The notes beneath the pieces were generated by a model that worked only from the letters and a program-made list of their open reading frames with translations, made no database searches and had not been told where the DNA came from. A stretch of 43,118 bases of DNA from CAYRMV01 sp964425255 (GTDB lineage: Bacteria; Bacteroidota; Bacteroidia; Flavobacteriales_D; Crocinitomicaceae): NCBI GenBank assembly GCA_964425255.1, contig CAYRMV010000011.1:1-43118 (forward strand), read 5' to 3'. Of the stretch, positions 42,477 through 43,118 are shown in pieces; the first letter of the stretch is position 1, and every line of letters starts with the position of its first letter. The position numbers and the translations under genes were made by a program.

Positions 42477-42511
42477 TTATCGGATTTAATCTGTTCATTT
42501 CTCTGTACATC

Positions 42512-42964
42512 TCAGTTTAGGCGTTTAATTTGAGCAAAAGAAAAATAAAAAAAAGCTATTTCCAATAACATTGAAAGGTAAAAACTAATTTTAAAAGAAT
42601 CCGGCTCACTCAAAAAAAAGGGTGATATCATATTGACAAACAAAGACGCTAAATTCAAAACGATGAAAATATTGAGCATTAATTTTAGTGTTTTTCTTGA
42701 TAATTTTTCACTCAATTGCATAATCAAAATGAAAAAGATAATTAACACATTTAACATCGATGTAATTGAACCGAATCCATTGTATGTTATATAAAATCCT
42801 CCCCCAGAAAAACCTGATTGATGCGGATTTGAGAATTGACTTACTAAACTAAAAGATTCATCTAATTTTCCATGCGTTAATATTTCATAATGAGGGAATA
42901 AAAGTGAAAAACTTAAAATGAGGAAAATGATGGTATTAATAAGTTTTAAAGATGCTTTTTTCAT
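42512..42964 (-). CDS. Small integral membrane protein
   Basis: 150 residues with about four membrane spans (INTIIFLILSFSLLFPHYEI, SMLNVLIIFFILIMQLS, LMLNIFIVLNLASLFVNMIS, ISFYLSMLLEIAFFYFSFAQ) and a loop rich in glycine (HQSGFSGGGFYITYNGFG) between the first and second. No family recognised; hydrophobic proteins of this kind are common next to exported proteins in Bacteroidota accessory regions. Confidence 0.55.
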   Translation of the reverse strand: MKKASLKLINTIIFLILSFSLLFPHYEILTHGKLDESFSLVSQFSNPHQSGFSGGGFYITYNGFGSITSMLNVLIIFFILIMQLSEKLSRKTLKLMLNIFIVLNLASLFVNMISPFFLSEPDSFKISFYLSMLLEIAFFYFSFAQIKRLN

Positions 42965-43035
42965 TTCTACTTTGTGGTTAAGATTTTATTGTCAACAAGA
43001 ATAGATAAATTTTTTGAATAACCCATATGTTTCTC

Positions 43036-43118
43036 CTACGTCAATAAATAATCAGGTTTTGATCTCATAAAGTTCTCCAGTAACTTGTTGAAACTTACTT
43101 TTGGGTGGGCTTTACGGT
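43036..43118 (-). CDS. C-terminal end of a gene running off the right edge
   Basis: On the minus strand one frame is open from the window edge for 26 codons (AHPKVSFNKLLENFMRSKPD, then YLLT) to TAG at 43038-43036. The composition is protein-like, but only the tail is visible, so no product can be named. Confidence 0.4.
   Translation of the reverse strand, partial: RKAHPKVSFNKLLENFMRSKPDYLLT

Noticed and set aside
1..43118. tRNA, rRNA, CRISPR array, intact insertion sequence or prophage
   Set aside because: No cloverleaf with a TTC-type T-arm, no regularly spaced repeats, and no transposase, integrase or phage structural gene was seen.

Overview
The window looks like a chromosomal segment from an AT-rich marine or freshwater member of the Bacteroidota, probably order Flavobacteriales (a Fluviicola/Crocinitomicaceae-type genome is my best guess). 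Reasons: a type IX secretion sorting domain, a CarboxypepD-plug TonB-dependent receptor, a GldM-like protein, a two-component-propeller/SpoIIE protein, DUF4301 and DUF2795 proteins, the gene pairs pyrG-yidC and phoH-purC, and promoters of the Bacteroidota form TTG-N19..22-TAnnTTTG in front of several genes. No rRNA, tRNA, CRISPR array or intact insertion sequence was seen.

Layout. 1-2.4 kb: accessory genes (a protein open to the left edge, a secreted leucine-rich-repeat protein, an Imm26-like immunity protein). 2.5-8.9 kb: housekeeping or conserved genes (DUF2795, cobalamin adenosyltransferase, SAM methyltransferase, DUF4301, a secreted T9SS protein, a membrane protein, DUF58). 8.9-12.05 kb: a LysR regulator divergent from a tight three-gene operon (88-aa protein, DUF6671 zinc-ribbon protein, SbtA-type bicarbonate permease), closed by a strong terminator. 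12.06-13.3 kb: thioredoxin-like protein and a YefM/YoeB toxin-antitoxin pair with its operator. 13.4-17.9 kb: purC and phoH, divergent from a SAM hydrolase/ABM pair, then an alanine-dehydrogenase-like gene. 18-22.9 kb: a HigBA pair, and a MarR regulator divergent from a TonB-dependent receptor through three perfect copies of TACG-N4-CGTA, then a fatty acid hydroxylase-like protein. 22.9-28 kb: a FrnE-type DsbA protein and an apparent operon of a propeller-SpoIIE sensor phosphatase and a GldM-like lipoprotein.

28-31.2 kb is a decaying accessory patch: small lipoproteins, two small one-helix membrane proteins, a broken gene wedged between them, a short ORF with a perfect promoter but no normal start codon, and a frameshifted C-terminal fragment of an AlbA/RecG-like ATP-binding protein. 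31.2-34.9 kb is the yidC-pyrG operon. 35-39.9 kb holds a PHB-type esterase, a duplicated small ORF flanking a frameshifted gene, a membrane protein, a quinone-oxidoreductase-like MDR protein, an outer-membrane protein and a Crp/Fnr regulator. 40-43.1 kb is again accessory: unrecognised secreted and membrane proteins, mostly on the minus strand, running to a partial gene at the right edge.

The best candidates for something new are the LysR/88-aa/DUF6671/SbtA bicarbonate module (an 88-aa protein where cyanobacteria have the PII-like SbtB), the propeller-SpoIIE plus GldM-like lipoprotein pair, the MarR triple operator in front of the TonB receptor, and the alanine-dehydrogenase-like protein that lacks both usual catalytic residues.
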